From UBA5158 sp040389045 (lineage in GTDB: Bacteria; Pseudomonadota; Gammaproteobacteria; DSM-16500), in contig JAZKAT010000023.1 of the NCBI GenBank assembly GCA_040389045.1, positions 62,001 through 126,000 of the forward strand: 64,000 nucleotides of DNA, in the 5' to 3' direction. A program made the translations under genes and the position numbers. Each line of letters opens with the position of its first letter. Within the stretch, counting starts at the first letter, position 1. Below are positions 14,621 through 23,863 of this stretch, piece after piece. The notes beneath the pieces are model-generated. The model searched no databases. It had not been told where the DNA came from and saw only the letters and a program-made list of their open reading frames with translations.

Positions 14621-15622
14621 TTAGCGGTAGCGCGTCTGCCTTGATGGCTGAGCGTTAGCTAGGAGGCTATTAATAAAATCGTGCGTCAAAGTTGCTACAG
14701 CCTGTGCACATCCCCATGAAAGAGCAAAACCCGCGCCGCCGTGCCCATAATTATGTATAACTACATGTTGAAGGTCATGGAAACTCATTTCTAACCTTAC
14801 CGTTGGGCGACCTGGTCGTAGCCCTATCATCTCTTTTAAAATAATAATGGGTTGGTTGGCCAGGGGAGGATATATTGTTTTAACTCGCGATAAAATTTGT
14901 TCTTTTGTGTTTGAATCAGGTGTGGTGCTCCAATTATTTTCTTCAGCAGTACCTCCAATAAGGCAATCATCGGTACGCGAAATAATATGTGCAAGTGCAT
15001 CATCCGGGCATACCATACTATCATCAAAGCCCTCGGGTTTCTTGATACTTAAGACATGCCCCCTAATTGGATAAACAGTATTATCATTAACAAGTTCTTT
15101 TGCTCCTAAACCCGCACAGTTAATAACTACATTATATTTGCTATATAATTCTGTTAAAGCAGTTATTTTTGCCGTGTGGATTTTTCCACCATTAGTTAAA
15201 AATAATTTGTGAAGATAAGGCATATACTTTTTTGTATCAATAACGGGAATCTTTACCGTAAAGCTATTAGCTTTATACTCTGCGGGAACATAAGATGGAA
15301 CTGGAAGTTGCTCCAGGAAATTCATCCATTCTGGTTTTTGTTCATATTTACTGTGTAGCTCGGTGTGTGTTTTAAAAAGAATACCCGCTTCATCAGTCTC
15401 TTTAGCGAATTGTTTGAATTGTTCCAAACTTGAAGCCGCCCATGACATGGCCTGTTCTTTTGGAGCAACTTTATATGGCATCCAAATCGCGCAAGCAATA
15501 TCTGAAGTGGTGTTTGGTGTTATTTGATCAGTAAATATTATTACTTCATAGCCTTTTTTTAACAGTTCGATTCCCGTAGATAAGCCGTTAACACCCGCAC
15601 CAATAATAGCAACAACCGTCAT
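14621..15622 (-). CDS. FAD-dependent D-amino-acid oxidase family protein
   Basis: 333 aa from ATG 15622, which has AGGAG 5 nt upstream. The Rossmann FAD motif IIGAGVNGLSTGIEL is at the N-terminus. The C-terminal signature GLRPGRPTVRLE and VIHNYGHGGAGFALSWGCA is the DAAO/D-aspartate-oxidase pattern, with the substrate-binding Arg and the closing Gly-rich FAD loop. It would oxidise D-amino acids to 2-oxo acids, ammonia and peroxide. Neutral versus acidic D-amino acid preference cannot be told. Single gene, divergent from the PAS-LuxR regulator. Confidence 0.85.
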   Translation of the reverse strand: MTVVAIIGAGVNGLSTGIELLKKGYEVIIFTDQITPNTTSDIACAIWMPYKVAPKEQAMSWAASSLEQFKQFAKETDEAGILFKTHTELHSKYEQKPEWMNFLEQLPVPSYVPAEYKANSFTVKIPVIDTKKYMPYLHKLFLTNGGKIHTAKITALTELYSKYNVVINCAGLGAKELVNDNTVYPIRGHVLSIKKPEGFDDSMVCPDDALAHIISRTDDCLIGGTAEENNWSTTPDSNTKEQILSRVKTIYPPLANQPIIILKEMIGLRPGRPTVRLEMSFHDLQHVVIHNYGHGGAGFALSWGCAQAVATLTHDFINSLLANAQPSRQTRYR

Positions 15623-15775
15623 ACACACTCCTATTCGTTAAGAAAAGTGTGACCTTAGCCGGTTCTCAGGTGTGAAATTACCGTAGCGAATACGCATGCC
15701 TTTAATGCAACTTTAATTGACGAACCATCACGCATAGAATAATATATGCACAAATCGTTTTATTGAGAGACTGGA

Positions 15776-16507
15776 ATGCATCATAAAGAATCTGCTGATT
15801 TTGAAAATAATATCTTAAATCAAGTACCTGGGTTACTTGCCTGCGTGGATAAAAAGGGCAGTTTTGTGTATTTGAATGATAGCGCGGTTGCTGCATTTGG
15901 GTTTCTAAATAAAGATGAGGCGATCGGCACTCGTATGGAAAATATCCGGTGCAAAGCTGTAGAAAATGCCGACCATTGGGGAAAGCAGAACCAAGAAGTT
16001 ACTGAAAATAATACATCAGTAAAAGTATTAGATATTGCTCCTTATGCAAATAACAAAATTTTAACTTTAATAACAAATAAATCACCAACGTATAATCCGC
16101 AAAACAATCAAATATATGTTATTGCACATTGTACTGAAATTTCACATGCTTTATTAATCAATATAAGCATGGCTATTGCCAATTCAGATAAAAAATATAG
16201 AACAAATCGAAATATCAATCAAAGAAGCTATCAAATTAGCAATCGATTTGATAAAAAAAAGTTATCGGTTCGTGAACTGGAATGTTTGTTCTATTTGATT
16301 AGAGGAAAAATTGTGCCTGATATAGCAATTATATTAGGTCTATCTAAACGAACAGTCGAATCTTATGTAGTAAGTATTAAAAATAAATTTCACTGTAATA
16401 GTAAATCTGAGCTGATTGAGGCGGCAATTGAAAATAATTTTATTAATTTTATTCCACACAGTTTGTTATATAAAAATATGATAAATATTTCTATTGGCTT
16501 AGAATAA
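15776..16507 (+). CDS. PAS-LuxR transcription regulator
   Basis: 243 aa. The N-terminal PAS domain (about 8-110) shows LNQVPGLLACVDKKGSFVYL and AAFGFLNKDEAIG. A linker of about 50 residues is followed by the LuxR HTH (about 165-225): KLSVRELECLFYLIRGK, DIAIILGLSKRTVESYVVS, IKNKFHCNSKSELI. PAS-LuxR regulators of this layout are common in Legionellales. The signal is unknown. It may control the divergent DAAO gene. Confidence 0.85.
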   Translation: MHHKESADFENNILNQVPGLLACVDKKGSFVYLNDSAVAAFGFLNKDEAIGTRMENIRCKAVENADHWGKQNQEVTENNTSVKVLDIAPYANNKILTLITNKSPTYNPQNNQIYVIAHCTEISHALLINISMAIANSDKKYRTNRNINQRSYQISNRFDKKKLSVRELECLFYLIRGKIVPDIAIILGLSKRTVESYVVSIKNKFHCNSKSELIEAAIENNFINFIPHSLLYKNMINISIGLE

Positions 16508-16517
16508 TTTTGGGTAA

Positions 16518-17678
16518 TTACGGCAGGGGTTGATATCTAGTAGTAATTATTGGAAGAGGTTTTTTGGTAGAAGATGTGTTTTTTCTCTTAAAAAAACCAC
16601 ACCTTCGCGCAGGACGCAAATTAATAATTAAATATAAAAATGCCAATGCACACATGCTGCCGATAGCAAAAATGGCACTAGATTGAAAATTTGTTTCAGG
16701 AAAAGTAATTCTGGGTTCAAACGATCTTAAGCTAAAAGAGGGTGGTGCTACTGATGATACTGGTAAATAGCTATTTACATACGGAGAGCAGAAAATCGGG
16801 GCACTGGTTTGATTGGCATAGTTTTGGGGATATTTTTTTCGAAAATTATTGCACATTTTTTCGGAAAGTAATCCAAAATGCCAAGCTCTAAAAGGGGTAA
16901 TTTCTCTTAAGTCGTTATAAGTCAGGTAAGTAGTTAAGTCTAGTTCTGAATCCTTTGAATGCCCATAGGCAAAATCTGCTAAAGCGTCTCTCGCCTTTTC
17001 GTAAGTAAAACCCTCTTTATCCATAAGCTTATCGACAAGCTTACTATAGCGAGTATAAAACCCTCTGGGTTGTGAGAAATGATGGTAAAGACTATTATAT
17101 TCCTCAAGAGGAATTTGCTTTAACACGTTCTCTGCTTCAGTTCGGCTGAGCTCTGCTTCAGCCATTATTAATGTCAGGGCATTCTCTCTTAATTCACGTT
17201 CTGCTATCAGGGCATCTTCCCGTCGTTTAATGTTTGCGTATATCGCAAGCTCTAGCGCTAGCTCGTCAAAAATCTCAGATCGAATATGATCTTCCATGAT
17301 GTGATTAGAATGAGCATTTAATTTATCCCCTACTTCTTTAGGAAAACCATGTCTTATATATTTAAGTTCGATCTTACTCATTCTTAGTATTGTAAAATAG
17401 GAAGCATGCGGATCTATGGTTGATATATTGTCGGATAAAAAAAGTATAACTTCATCTAGTGCACCATTTAAAGTTTGGAAATGGTGATCTTCAATTAACT
17501 GCAGGATTACACTTTCACAGATGTCGGCCTGATATTTGATTTTATTTACCAAACCAGGCAGTTCAGCGGCAGATGTTTCGTTAATAAATTCCATAGCCTG
17601 GGTTTCAGTCAGGTTGAATCTAGTCGTAAAAGCGGTAAGCGCGTCACGAACATGAGGATTAGTATGATTAGTGGGCAT
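16518..17678 (-). CDS. unknown, mostly helical protein with a C-terminal membrane anchor
   Basis: 386 aa. Mostly alpha-helical with three short helical modules of similar look that recall UBA-like folds: FNLTETQAMEFINETSAAEL, AELSRTEAENVLKQIPLEEY and GFTYEKARDALADFAYG. A single membrane helix (about 335-355, AIFAIGSMCALAFLYLIINL) is followed by a basic tail. There is no signal peptide. It is tail-anchored in architecture. A host-directed role is conceivable, but there is no direct support. Convergent with the PAS-LuxR gene, 10 nt apart. Confidence 0.6.
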   Translation of the reverse strand: MPTNHTNPHVRDALTAFTTRFNLTETQAMEFINETSAAELPGLVNKIKYQADICESVILQLIEDHHFQTLNGALDEVILFLSDNISTIDPHASYFTILRMSKIELKYIRHGFPKEVGDKLNAHSNHIMEDHIRSEIFDELALELAIYANIKRREDALIAERELRENALTLIMAEAELSRTEAENVLKQIPLEEYNSLYHHFSQPRGFYTRYSKLVDKLMDKEGFTYEKARDALADFAYGHSKDSELDLTTYLTYNDLREITPFRAWHFGLLSEKMCNNFRKKYPQNYANQTSAPIFCSPYVNSYLPVSSVAPPSFSLRSFEPRITFPETNFQSSAIFAIGSMCALAFLYLIINLRPARRCGFFKRKNTSSTKKPLPIITTRYQPLP

Positions 17679-17852
17679 AGTTCAGTCTGTCATAGTGTAT
17701 AAATTGGGCAAAATAATACCATTTGACGCACAAAAAAGCAACTGTTAACACTAAGGCGAGTAATATTGTTTCGGATAATCTAGAGAGGCCTGCTAGAAAC
17801 CGTGTTAGAAAATACGGTGGTAATCAGTTAAAAATTAATCACTTACAGCACC

Positions 17853-18905
17853 TCAAGTATCACCACTGGTAATACCCTGCTTACGCATAATTTCTCTTAA
17901 CGCCTTCAACCCGCTCATTTGAATTTGACGCACACGCTCGCGGGTCAAACCAATTGCGCGGCCTACCTCTTCCAGTGTTTCGCGCTCATAGCCGCCTAAG
18001 CCAAAACGTCGACTCAACACTTCGCGTTGTTTTTCATTCAACGCTTGCAGGCTGCCTTCCAGTTGCGCCGCCATGCTTTCATCCAGTAATAAATCCGCGG
18101 GGTCGGTACGGTTTTTATCGGCTATCGCATCCATCAGCGGACGACCAGTATTACCTTCGCTGTTAACTATCGTATCCAGCGAAATAATATGCTCATTCAA
18201 CTCCAGCATGTTTTTAACATTTTCCACGGGGGTATTAAGGGAATCGGCAATTTCCTGATAGCTGGGTTCGTGGTCTTGTTTTTTTAACAGTTCACGTTCC
18301 GCTGACAAATACGTATTTAATTCTCGAACTACATGGATAGGTAAACGAATGGTGCGAGTCTGGTTCATGATGGCGCGTTCTATGGTTTGTCTTATCCACC
18401 AGGTGGCATAAGTGGAAAAACGAAAACCTCGTTCCGGATCAAATTTTTCAACGGCGCGTAATAAACCTAAATTGCCTTCTTCAATCAAATCTAAAAATTC
18501 CAAACCGCGGTTGTAATAACGGCGCGCGATTTTAACGACTAAGCGTAAATTACTTTCCACCATTTTTGCCCGCGCTTTTTTATCACCTTGCAGAGCCAGG
18601 CGGCCATACTTGACTTCATCTTCCGCGGATAATAATGGCGAAAAACCAATTTCACTTAAATAAATCTGGGTGGGGTCTGAAGCTTTGCTGGAAGTCGTCA
18701 CCGCTTGTTTGGTATCTTCCAGCGCGGTATCGACAATTTGTTTACTATCGACATCTTCTACATCGATGGAATCATCATTCTCTTCTTCTATATCAGCCAT
18801 CAAATCTGCTTCGCCAGGAAAATCATCACTATCTGACCCACCCTGCTGCTTAGCAACAGATTTTTTATCGGTTTTTTTTTCAATCTTATTTTTAAATCTT
18901 GGCAT
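17853..18905 (-). CDS. rpoS: RNA polymerase sigma factor RpoS
   Basis: 350 aa from ATG 18905, preceded by GGGGA; a TTG six bases earlier is less likely. Acidic N-terminus, then region 1.2 (DPTQIYLSEIGFSPLLSAED), region 2 (NLRLVVKIARRYYNRGLEFL, DLIEEGNLGLLRAVEKFDP, FSTYATWWIRQTIERAI), region 3 and region 4.2 (RRFGLGGYERETLEEVG, LTRERVRQIQ). It directs transcription in stationary phase and stress, and in Legionella and Coxiella the developmental switch. It lies downstream of nlpD as in most gammaproteobacteria, so an rpoS promoter within nlpD is likely. Confidence 0.97.
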   Translation of the reverse strand: MPRFKNKIEKKTDKKSVAKQQGGSDSDDFPGEADLMADIEEENDDSIDVEDVDSKQIVDTALEDTKQAVTTSSKASDPTQIYLSEIGFSPLLSAEDEVKYGRLALQGDKKARAKMVESNLRLVVKIARRYYNRGLEFLDLIEEGNLGLLRAVEKFDPERGFRFSTYATWWIRQTIERAIMNQTRTIRLPIHVVRELNTYLSAERELLKKQDHEPSYQEIADSLNTPVENVKNMLELNEHIISLDTIVNSEGNTGRPLMDAIADKNRTDPADLLLDESMAAQLEGSLQALNEKQREVLSRRFGLGGYERETLEEVGRAIGLTRERVRQIQMSGLKALREIMRKQGITSGDT

Positions 18906-18989
18906 CAACAATCCCCTTCCCTTGAAGGACGGTGCTCATATTTTATTATAACGCCCTGATGCTTTTACTGAAACGCAATTCTGAAATAA

Positions 18990-19706
18990 TTACTTGTTTT
19001 CCAGATAATTCAGCGGGTTAACAGGCTCGCCACTCTTGCGAATTTCAAAGTGTAACATAGTACGATTGGTACCTGTATTACCCATTTCCGCTATTTCCTG
19101 CCCGGGCTTGACCCATTCACCCTCATGCACTAAGTCTTTATAATTATGCGCATAAGCAGTTAAAAACATGCTGTTATGTTTGATAATAATCAAATTCCCA
19201 TAACTGCGTAAGCCATTGCCACTATAGACAACTTTACCCGCCGCGGACGCGTAAATCGGATCACCCTGATGGCCAGCAATATTGATGCCTTTGTTCAAGG
19301 CATAAAACGAGCCAATCACTGGCCCACGCGCCGGCCAATACCATTTTTTAACTTCTTCTGTAGGTTCACGTGTGGATTCCGCGTTAGCAGATGAATGTTT
19401 CATCGCGGCTAATTTTTTTCCGCGTGGCGAATAACCCCGTAAATAAATTATTTCACCGCTATAAATCATTTTCGACCGCACCATGCCATTGCGCCGCGCC
19501 AGCTGTTGATAATCCAAACCATAACGCCATGCAATTGAATAAATCGTTTCACCGTGCACTACACGATGCACACCACTGTTAGGAATCGGTTCAATGTGAC
19601 CGGAATCCTGCACCCCAAAAATCTTGAGGTGCGCGCAGCCAGTCAACATCAACACCAATATTAATGAAATGATATTACGCACAGTTTTATCCTGTCGTTT
19701 TTTCAA
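18990..19706 (-). CDS. nlpD: NlpD-like LysM/M23 lipoprotein
   Basis: 238 aa. The lipobox LTGC ends at about residue 24. A LysM domain follows (VHRVVHGETIYSIAWRYGLD to YLRG), then a degenerate M23/LytM domain (KGINIAGHQGDPIYASAAGK, LHFEIRKSGEPVNPLNYL). The first zinc ligands of active M23 enzymes (HxGxD) are replaced, as in NlpD/EnvC activators of amidases. Outer-membrane lipoprotein that activates septal peptidoglycan splitting. Overlaps the surE end by 20 nt and precedes rpoS. Confidence 0.93.
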   Translation of the reverse strand: MKKRQDKTVRNIISLILVLMLTGCAHLKIFGVQDSGHIEPIPNSGVHRVVHGETIYSIAWRYGLDYQQLARRNGMVRSKMIYSGEIIYLRGYSPRGKKLAAMKHSSANAESTREPTEEVKKWYWPARGPVIGSFYALNKGINIAGHQGDPIYASAAGKVVYSGNGLRSYGNLIIIKHNSMFLTAYAHNYKDLVHEGEWVKPGQEIAEMGNTGTNRTMLHFEIRKSGEPVNPLNYLENK

Positions 19707-20448
19707 TTGATCCTACCCAGCCCGCTAATTGTTCAAACACTTTGTAATGCGTTAAATCCAAATGCAATGGTGTAATCGACACATAGCCCATATTCACCGC
19801 ATGAAAATCCGTACCAGGGCCTGCATCTTGTTCTGGCCCGGGTTGTCCTACCCAATAAATTTTACGGCCGCGTGGGTCAGCTGACTTGATAGTTGGTTCA
19901 GCCACATGCCGCGTGCCTAAACGCGTTACTTGAAAGCCTTTAATTTCATTCATGGGTAAATCAGGAACGTTTACATTTAACACCGTATCAGCCGGCAGCG
20001 GGTCTTCCCACAAATGCAGCACCAGGATCTTGGCGATTTGCGCGGCGGTATCATAATGTTGGCATTTTGGCCCGGCGAGTGAAACCGCAATCGATGATAA
20101 CCCTAAAAACCGTCCTTCCGTCGCCGCCGCCACCGTACCCGAATACAATACATCATCGCTTAAATTCGAACCTTCGTTGATACCGGAAACCACCATGTCT
20201 GGCATTTCATTCAATAATCCCGTCACCGCCAAATGCACACAATCGGTAGGCGTGCCATTAACACTAATGAAACCATTTTCGGCGGTGACCGCACGCAAAG
20301 GATTGTCCAGAGTTAATGAATTACTCGCGCCACTGCGATTGCGATCAGGCGCCACCACGGTGACTTCGGCAATTTCACTTAACACTTTCGCCAACATTTT
20401 TAAACCTGGCGCAAGAAAACCATCATCATTACTTAGTAAAATTCTCAT
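19687..20448 (-). CDS. surE: 5'-nucleotidase SurE
   Basis: 253 aa, typical length. The N-terminal metal site ILLSNDDGFLAPG, then APDRNRSGASNSLTL, VNGTPTDCVHLAVTG, VVSGINEGSNLSDDVLYSGT and VNVNVP cover the whole SurE fold. Dephosphorylates nucleoside 5' and 3' monophosphates. There is no pcm gene between surE and nlpD, unlike E. coli. Confidence 0.96.
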   Translation of the reverse strand: MRILLSNDDGFLAPGLKMLAKVLSEIAEVTVVAPDRNRSGASNSLTLDNPLRAVTAENGFISVNGTPTDCVHLAVTGLLNEMPDMVVSGINEGSNLSDDVLYSGTVAAATEGRFLGLSSIAVSLAGPKCQHYDTAAQIAKILVLHLWEDPLPADTVLNVNVPDLPMNEIKGFQVTRLGTRHVAEPTIKSADPRGRKIYWVGQPGPEQDAGPGTDFHAVNMGYVSITPLHLDLTHYKVFEQLAGWVGSIEKTTG

Positions 20449-20489
20449 GTTTCTGCCTTTGCGTGTTTTGCATTAAAAAAAATTCTTAT

Positions 20490-20774
20490 TCATTTTACAA
20501 CTTGATAAAATGTTTCGCCTTCCTTGATCATACCCAATTCACCCCGTGCCCGCGCTTCGATTCCATCACTATTCGCCTGCAAATATTGTAATTGTCTTAC
20601 CATCCTATCATTACGTTTTTTTAATTTATCATTTTGGGCTTGTTGCACCGCCAATTGCTGCTTCATGCGGAACATATCAATTAACCCACCTGACTCAAAC
20701 CACAAACGGTATTGCAAAAATCCGAATAACGCCAACAACAGTAGCGGCAGTATTTTAAATCGTAGCGCACCCAT
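20490..20774 (-). CDS. ftsB: cell division protein FtsB
   Basis: 94 aa: a short cytoplasmic start, one membrane helix (ILPLLLLALFGFLQYRLWF), then a coiled coil (QQLAVQQAQNDKLKKRNDRM) and ARGELGMIKEGETFYQVV, the FtsB signature. Bitopic partner of FtsL and FtsQ in the divisome. Its ATG overlaps the last base of eno, as expected for the conserved eno-ftsB pair. Confidence 0.95.
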   Translation of the reverse strand: MGALRFKILPLLLLALFGFLQYRLWFESGGLIDMFRMKQQLAVQQAQNDKLKKRNDRMVRQLQYLQANSDGIEARARGELGMIKEGETFYQVVK

Positions 20775-22084
20775 TAGTTTGACGTCTCAGCGGAAACTAA
20801 CCCCGCAAATTGTGAAAACACAGTTCGTCCCGCGTAACGCGTCTTATCGCCTAACGTTGCCGCGATACGCAGCAATTGATTGTATTTAGCGACACGATCA
20901 GACCGGCATAAAGAACCTGTTTTGATTTGTCCGGCGTTGGTCGCAACCGCCAGATCAGCAATCGTGGTATCTTCGGTTTCACCAGAGCGATGCGAAATAA
21001 TCGTATTATAATGCGCGGCTTTCGCCATTGAAATCGCATTTAGTGTTTCAGTCAGCGTACCAATCTGGTTAGGTTTAATGAGAATAGCATTAGCGATTTT
21101 TTTATTAATCCCTTCCTGAAAAATCTCTGTGTTAGTAACAAATAAATCATCGCCAACTAACTGGACTTTTTTGGTGAGTCGTTCCGTTAATATTCGCCAG
21201 CCTTGCCAATCATTTTCCGCCATGCCGTCTTCTATGCTGATAATCGGATAATTATCAACGAGCTTTTCATAATAATTTACCAACTCTTCCGCGTTGTATT
21301 GAGTTTTTTCCGCCGCAAAACGGTATTTGCCATTTTGGTAAAATTCATTGCTCGCCGCATCCAATCCTAGAAAAATATCCTGGCCAGGACGAAAACCAGC
21401 TTTTTCTATTGCCATTAAAATAACATCCAGCGCCGCTTCATGGCTGGGCAAGCTAGGCGCAAAACCACCTTCATCACCGACATTGGTATTTAAGCCACGT
21501 TCATGCAATACCCGTTTTAATTGATGAAAAACTTCCACGCCATAACGTATTGCTTCCGCAAACGAACTTGCGCCCACTGGCAAAATCATAAATTCCTGAA
21601 TATCCAGATTATTATCGGCGTGCACACCACCGTTAATAATATTCATCATAGGCACTGGTAAAGTAAACGGGCCTTTGCCGCCCAGATATTCATACAAAGG
21701 TATATCTTGAGACACAGCAGCCGTTTTGGCGGCGGCAAGCGAGACGGCAAGAATAGTGTTAGCGCCTAAATTAGCTTTGTTTGGCGTGCCATCCAATGCC
21801 AGCATGGTTTCATCAATTTTGCGCTGGTCAGTGATTTCAAGTCCTAACAACTTGGGGGCTATGACATCTTCAATGGCGCGGACCGCCTTTTGAACGCCCT
21901 TCCCCTGATAACGTTTCGCATCCTGGTCACGTAATTCCAACGCTTCGCGCGAACCCGTGGAAGCGCCGGACGGGACTGCCGCACGCGCGGACTTGCCATT
22001 GCTCAAGGTAATTTGCGCTTCTACAGTAGGATTACCACGCGAATCCAATATTTCCAGCGCGGTAATGGTTTTAATCTGGGCCAT
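20774..22084 (-). CDS. eno: enolase
   Basis: 436 aa. Complete: ITALEILDSRGNPTVEAQIT at the start, GASTGSREALELRD, NVGDEGGFAPSL, the metal site (LGLDAASNEFY, SIEDGMAENDWQGW, LVGDDLFVTN) and the signature ILIKPNQIGTLTET with SHRSGETEDTTIADLAVATN. Interconverts 2-phosphoglycerate and phosphoenolpyruvate; also a degradosome partner. Followed directly by ftsB. Confidence 0.98.
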   Translation of the reverse strand: MAQIKTITALEILDSRGNPTVEAQITLSNGKSARAAVPSGASTGSREALELRDQDAKRYQGKGVQKAVRAIEDVIAPKLLGLEITDQRKIDETMLALDGTPNKANLGANTILAVSLAAAKTAAVSQDIPLYEYLGGKGPFTLPVPMMNIINGGVHADNNLDIQEFMILPVGASSFAEAIRYGVEVFHQLKRVLHERGLNTNVGDEGGFAPSLPSHEAALDVILMAIEKAGFRPGQDIFLGLDAASNEFYQNGKYRFAAEKTQYNAEELVNYYEKLVDNYPIISIEDGMAENDWQGWRILTERLTKKVQLVGDDLFVTNTEIFQEGINKKIANAILIKPNQIGTLTETLNAISMAKAAHYNTIISHRSGETEDTTIADLAVATNAGQIKTGSLCRSDRVAKYNQLLRIAATLGDKTRYAGRTVFSQFAGLVSAETSN

Positions 22085-22097
22085 GCTTACTTACTCC

Positions 22098-22790
22098 TTA
22101 AACTTGCAATACGGTTTTTACAAATGGAATGGTCAACTTGCGTTGTGCCGCCAAAGAAGCTTTATCTAATGCTTCAAACGCCGAAGATAGGGTCGCCATA
22201 TGCCTGGGGCAATGGTTTAAAATAAACTTACCGACTTCTTCAGACAACGTCATGCCACGGCGTTGTGCGCGCAAGGTCAACACTTGCAATTTTTCTGCAT
22301 CGGTCAAACCCTGGAGTTGAAAAACCACTCCCCACGCCAGTCGCGAAACTAAATCCGGCAAGGCAAAACCCAAAGACTTTGGTAACACATTCGCAGTCAC
22401 AATTAAGCGCTTACCTGCGTCATGCAAACGATTATACACATAAAAAAAAGCTTCTTCCCACGCGGGGCGTCCGGCAATCATATGCACATCATCAATACAG
22501 ACTAAATCCAGGCTTTCCAAGCCTTCAAAAATAGCGGGTGAATATTCAATTAAGCTGGCTAAGGGAAGGTAAACCACCGAGAGTTTATGATGGTTTGCTT
22601 CATGGCATGATGCCTGCAATAAATGCGTGCATCCCGCGCCCCCCACCCCCGCAAAATAAATTACCCGCTCACCCGTGCCCGCCGCCGCTTTTTTTAATTC
22701 GTGAATCAACGGCCCGTTTTGACCCGGGTAATAATTGGCGAAAGTAGCTTCATCTTTTAAACCAACACCTAATGTGAGTTGATGAATCAT
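22098..22790 (-). CDS. hda: DnaA regulatory inactivator Hda
   Basis: 230 aa DnaA-like AAA+ protein without the DnaA DNA-binding domain: FANYYPGQNGPLIHEL, a Walker A-like FAGVGGAGCTHLLQA, Walker B DLVCIDDVHMIAG, LVSRLAWGVVFQLQGL and RGMTLSEEVGKFILNH. With the beta clamp it promotes DnaA-ATP hydrolysis after initiation. The typical N-terminal clamp-binding QL pair is visible (MIHQLTLGV). In a tight run with the PerM-like and DUF2066 genes, the usual gammaproteobacterial order. Confidence 0.93.
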   Translation of the reverse strand: MIHQLTLGVGLKDEATFANYYPGQNGPLIHELKKAAAGTGERVIYFAGVGGAGCTHLLQASCHEANHHKLSVVYLPLASLIEYSPAIFEGLESLDLVCIDDVHMIAGRPAWEEAFFYVYNRLHDAGKRLIVTANVLPKSLGFALPDLVSRLAWGVVFQLQGLTDAEKLQVLTLRAQRRGMTLSEEVGKFILNHCPRHMATLSSAFEALDKASLAAQRKLTIPFVKTVLQV

Positions 22791-22807
22791 GCGTGCTTTT
22801 CCAAAGA

Positions 22808-23863
22808 TCAGGCCTGCTGATACAATTCGCTGTGTTTATACCGTTGATGCCAATAGCGCAACCAAACACTGATTACCGATGCCACGGGTAATGCTAATAA
22901 CACCCCCATAAAACCAAACAAACAGCCACCAGCAAGAATAGCAAAAATTACCGCCACTGGATGCAATCCAATACGGCCGCCTACTAATTTTGGGGTAAGG
23001 TACATAGGATCAATCAAATGGCCCACGCCAAATAGCAAACAAACCCACAATACGGAAGACAACGTTCCAAATTGAACACACGCGGCAATACTTGCAAGGA
23101 TGATGCCCACCACAAACCCCAGATACGGCACGATGCTTAGCACGCCAGCAATTATCCCTATCAATAAACCAATTTGTAAGCCGATCAGCATCAAGCCCAC
23201 CGAATATATCGTGCCTAAAGCCAGCATTACTAACAATTGACCGCGGAAAAACGCGCTTAACACACTATCACATTCTTTGGAGAGTTTCACAAACGTCGCT
23301 ACGCTATGGCGTGGTACTAAATTTCTGACGCCAGTCACAAATTTATCCCAGTCAACCAACAGATAAAATGTTACTACCGGTATTAAAATCATATTGACGA
23401 AGACTTCGAGGAATTTTACGCCGGATTGTAGAATAGCCTGCAGCAACCATCCTGCCGCACCACCCGCTTTGGAGAGATTATCCGCCAGAGCTTTTTTCAG
23501 GGTGTCTACATTGACCCAGTTTTCATGAACACCGAAGGTTTCCTGGAACCAGGGCACAATCGTATTTTGCAACCATGCAACCATATTAGGGCCAACATCC
23601 GCCAGGGATGCAATCTGTGATTGAATTAACGGAATTAATAGCAAGATCAATAACGTCATAATCAGAAATAAAGCTAAAAACACAATAACGCTGCTGGTCA
23701 CGCGAGAAAGTTTGAAAGTCATTAACCAAGTGACCAGTGGATCAGCCAGATAAGCTAATAACGCGCCGGCGAAAAACGGCGTTAAAATAGGTTGCAGCAA
23801 ATAGAGTAAGCCTATCGCTATCAGGAATAACGCGATAATAAAAAATTTATTTTGGTTGCGCAT
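22808..23863 (-). CDS. AI-2E family transporter (PerM-like)
   Basis: 351 aa with about seven membrane helices; family landmarks include LLYLLQPILTPFFAGALLAY, the soluble middle part (GVHENWVNVDTLKK) and VPYLGFVVGIILASIAA, DPMYLTPKLVGGRIGLHPVA. Family members are exporters of mixed or unknown substrates (AI-2 in TqsA, Na+/H+ in others). The start follows the DUF2066 stop directly, so the two are co-translated. Confidence 0.9.
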   Translation of the reverse strand: MRNQNKFFIIALFLIAIGLLYLLQPILTPFFAGALLAYLADPLVTWLMTFKLSRVTSSVIVFLALFLIMTLLILLLIPLIQSQIASLADVGPNMVAWLQNTIVPWFQETFGVHENWVNVDTLKKALADNLSKAGGAAGWLLQAILQSGVKFLEVFVNMILIPVVTFYLLVDWDKFVTGVRNLVPRHSVATFVKLSKECDSVLSAFFRGQLLVMLALGTIYSVGLMLIGLQIGLLIGIIAGVLSIVPYLGFVVGIILASIAACVQFGTLSSVLWVCLLFGVGHLIDPMYLTPKLVGGRIGLHPVAVIFAILAGGCLFGFMGVLLALPVASVISVWLRYWHQRYKHSELYQQA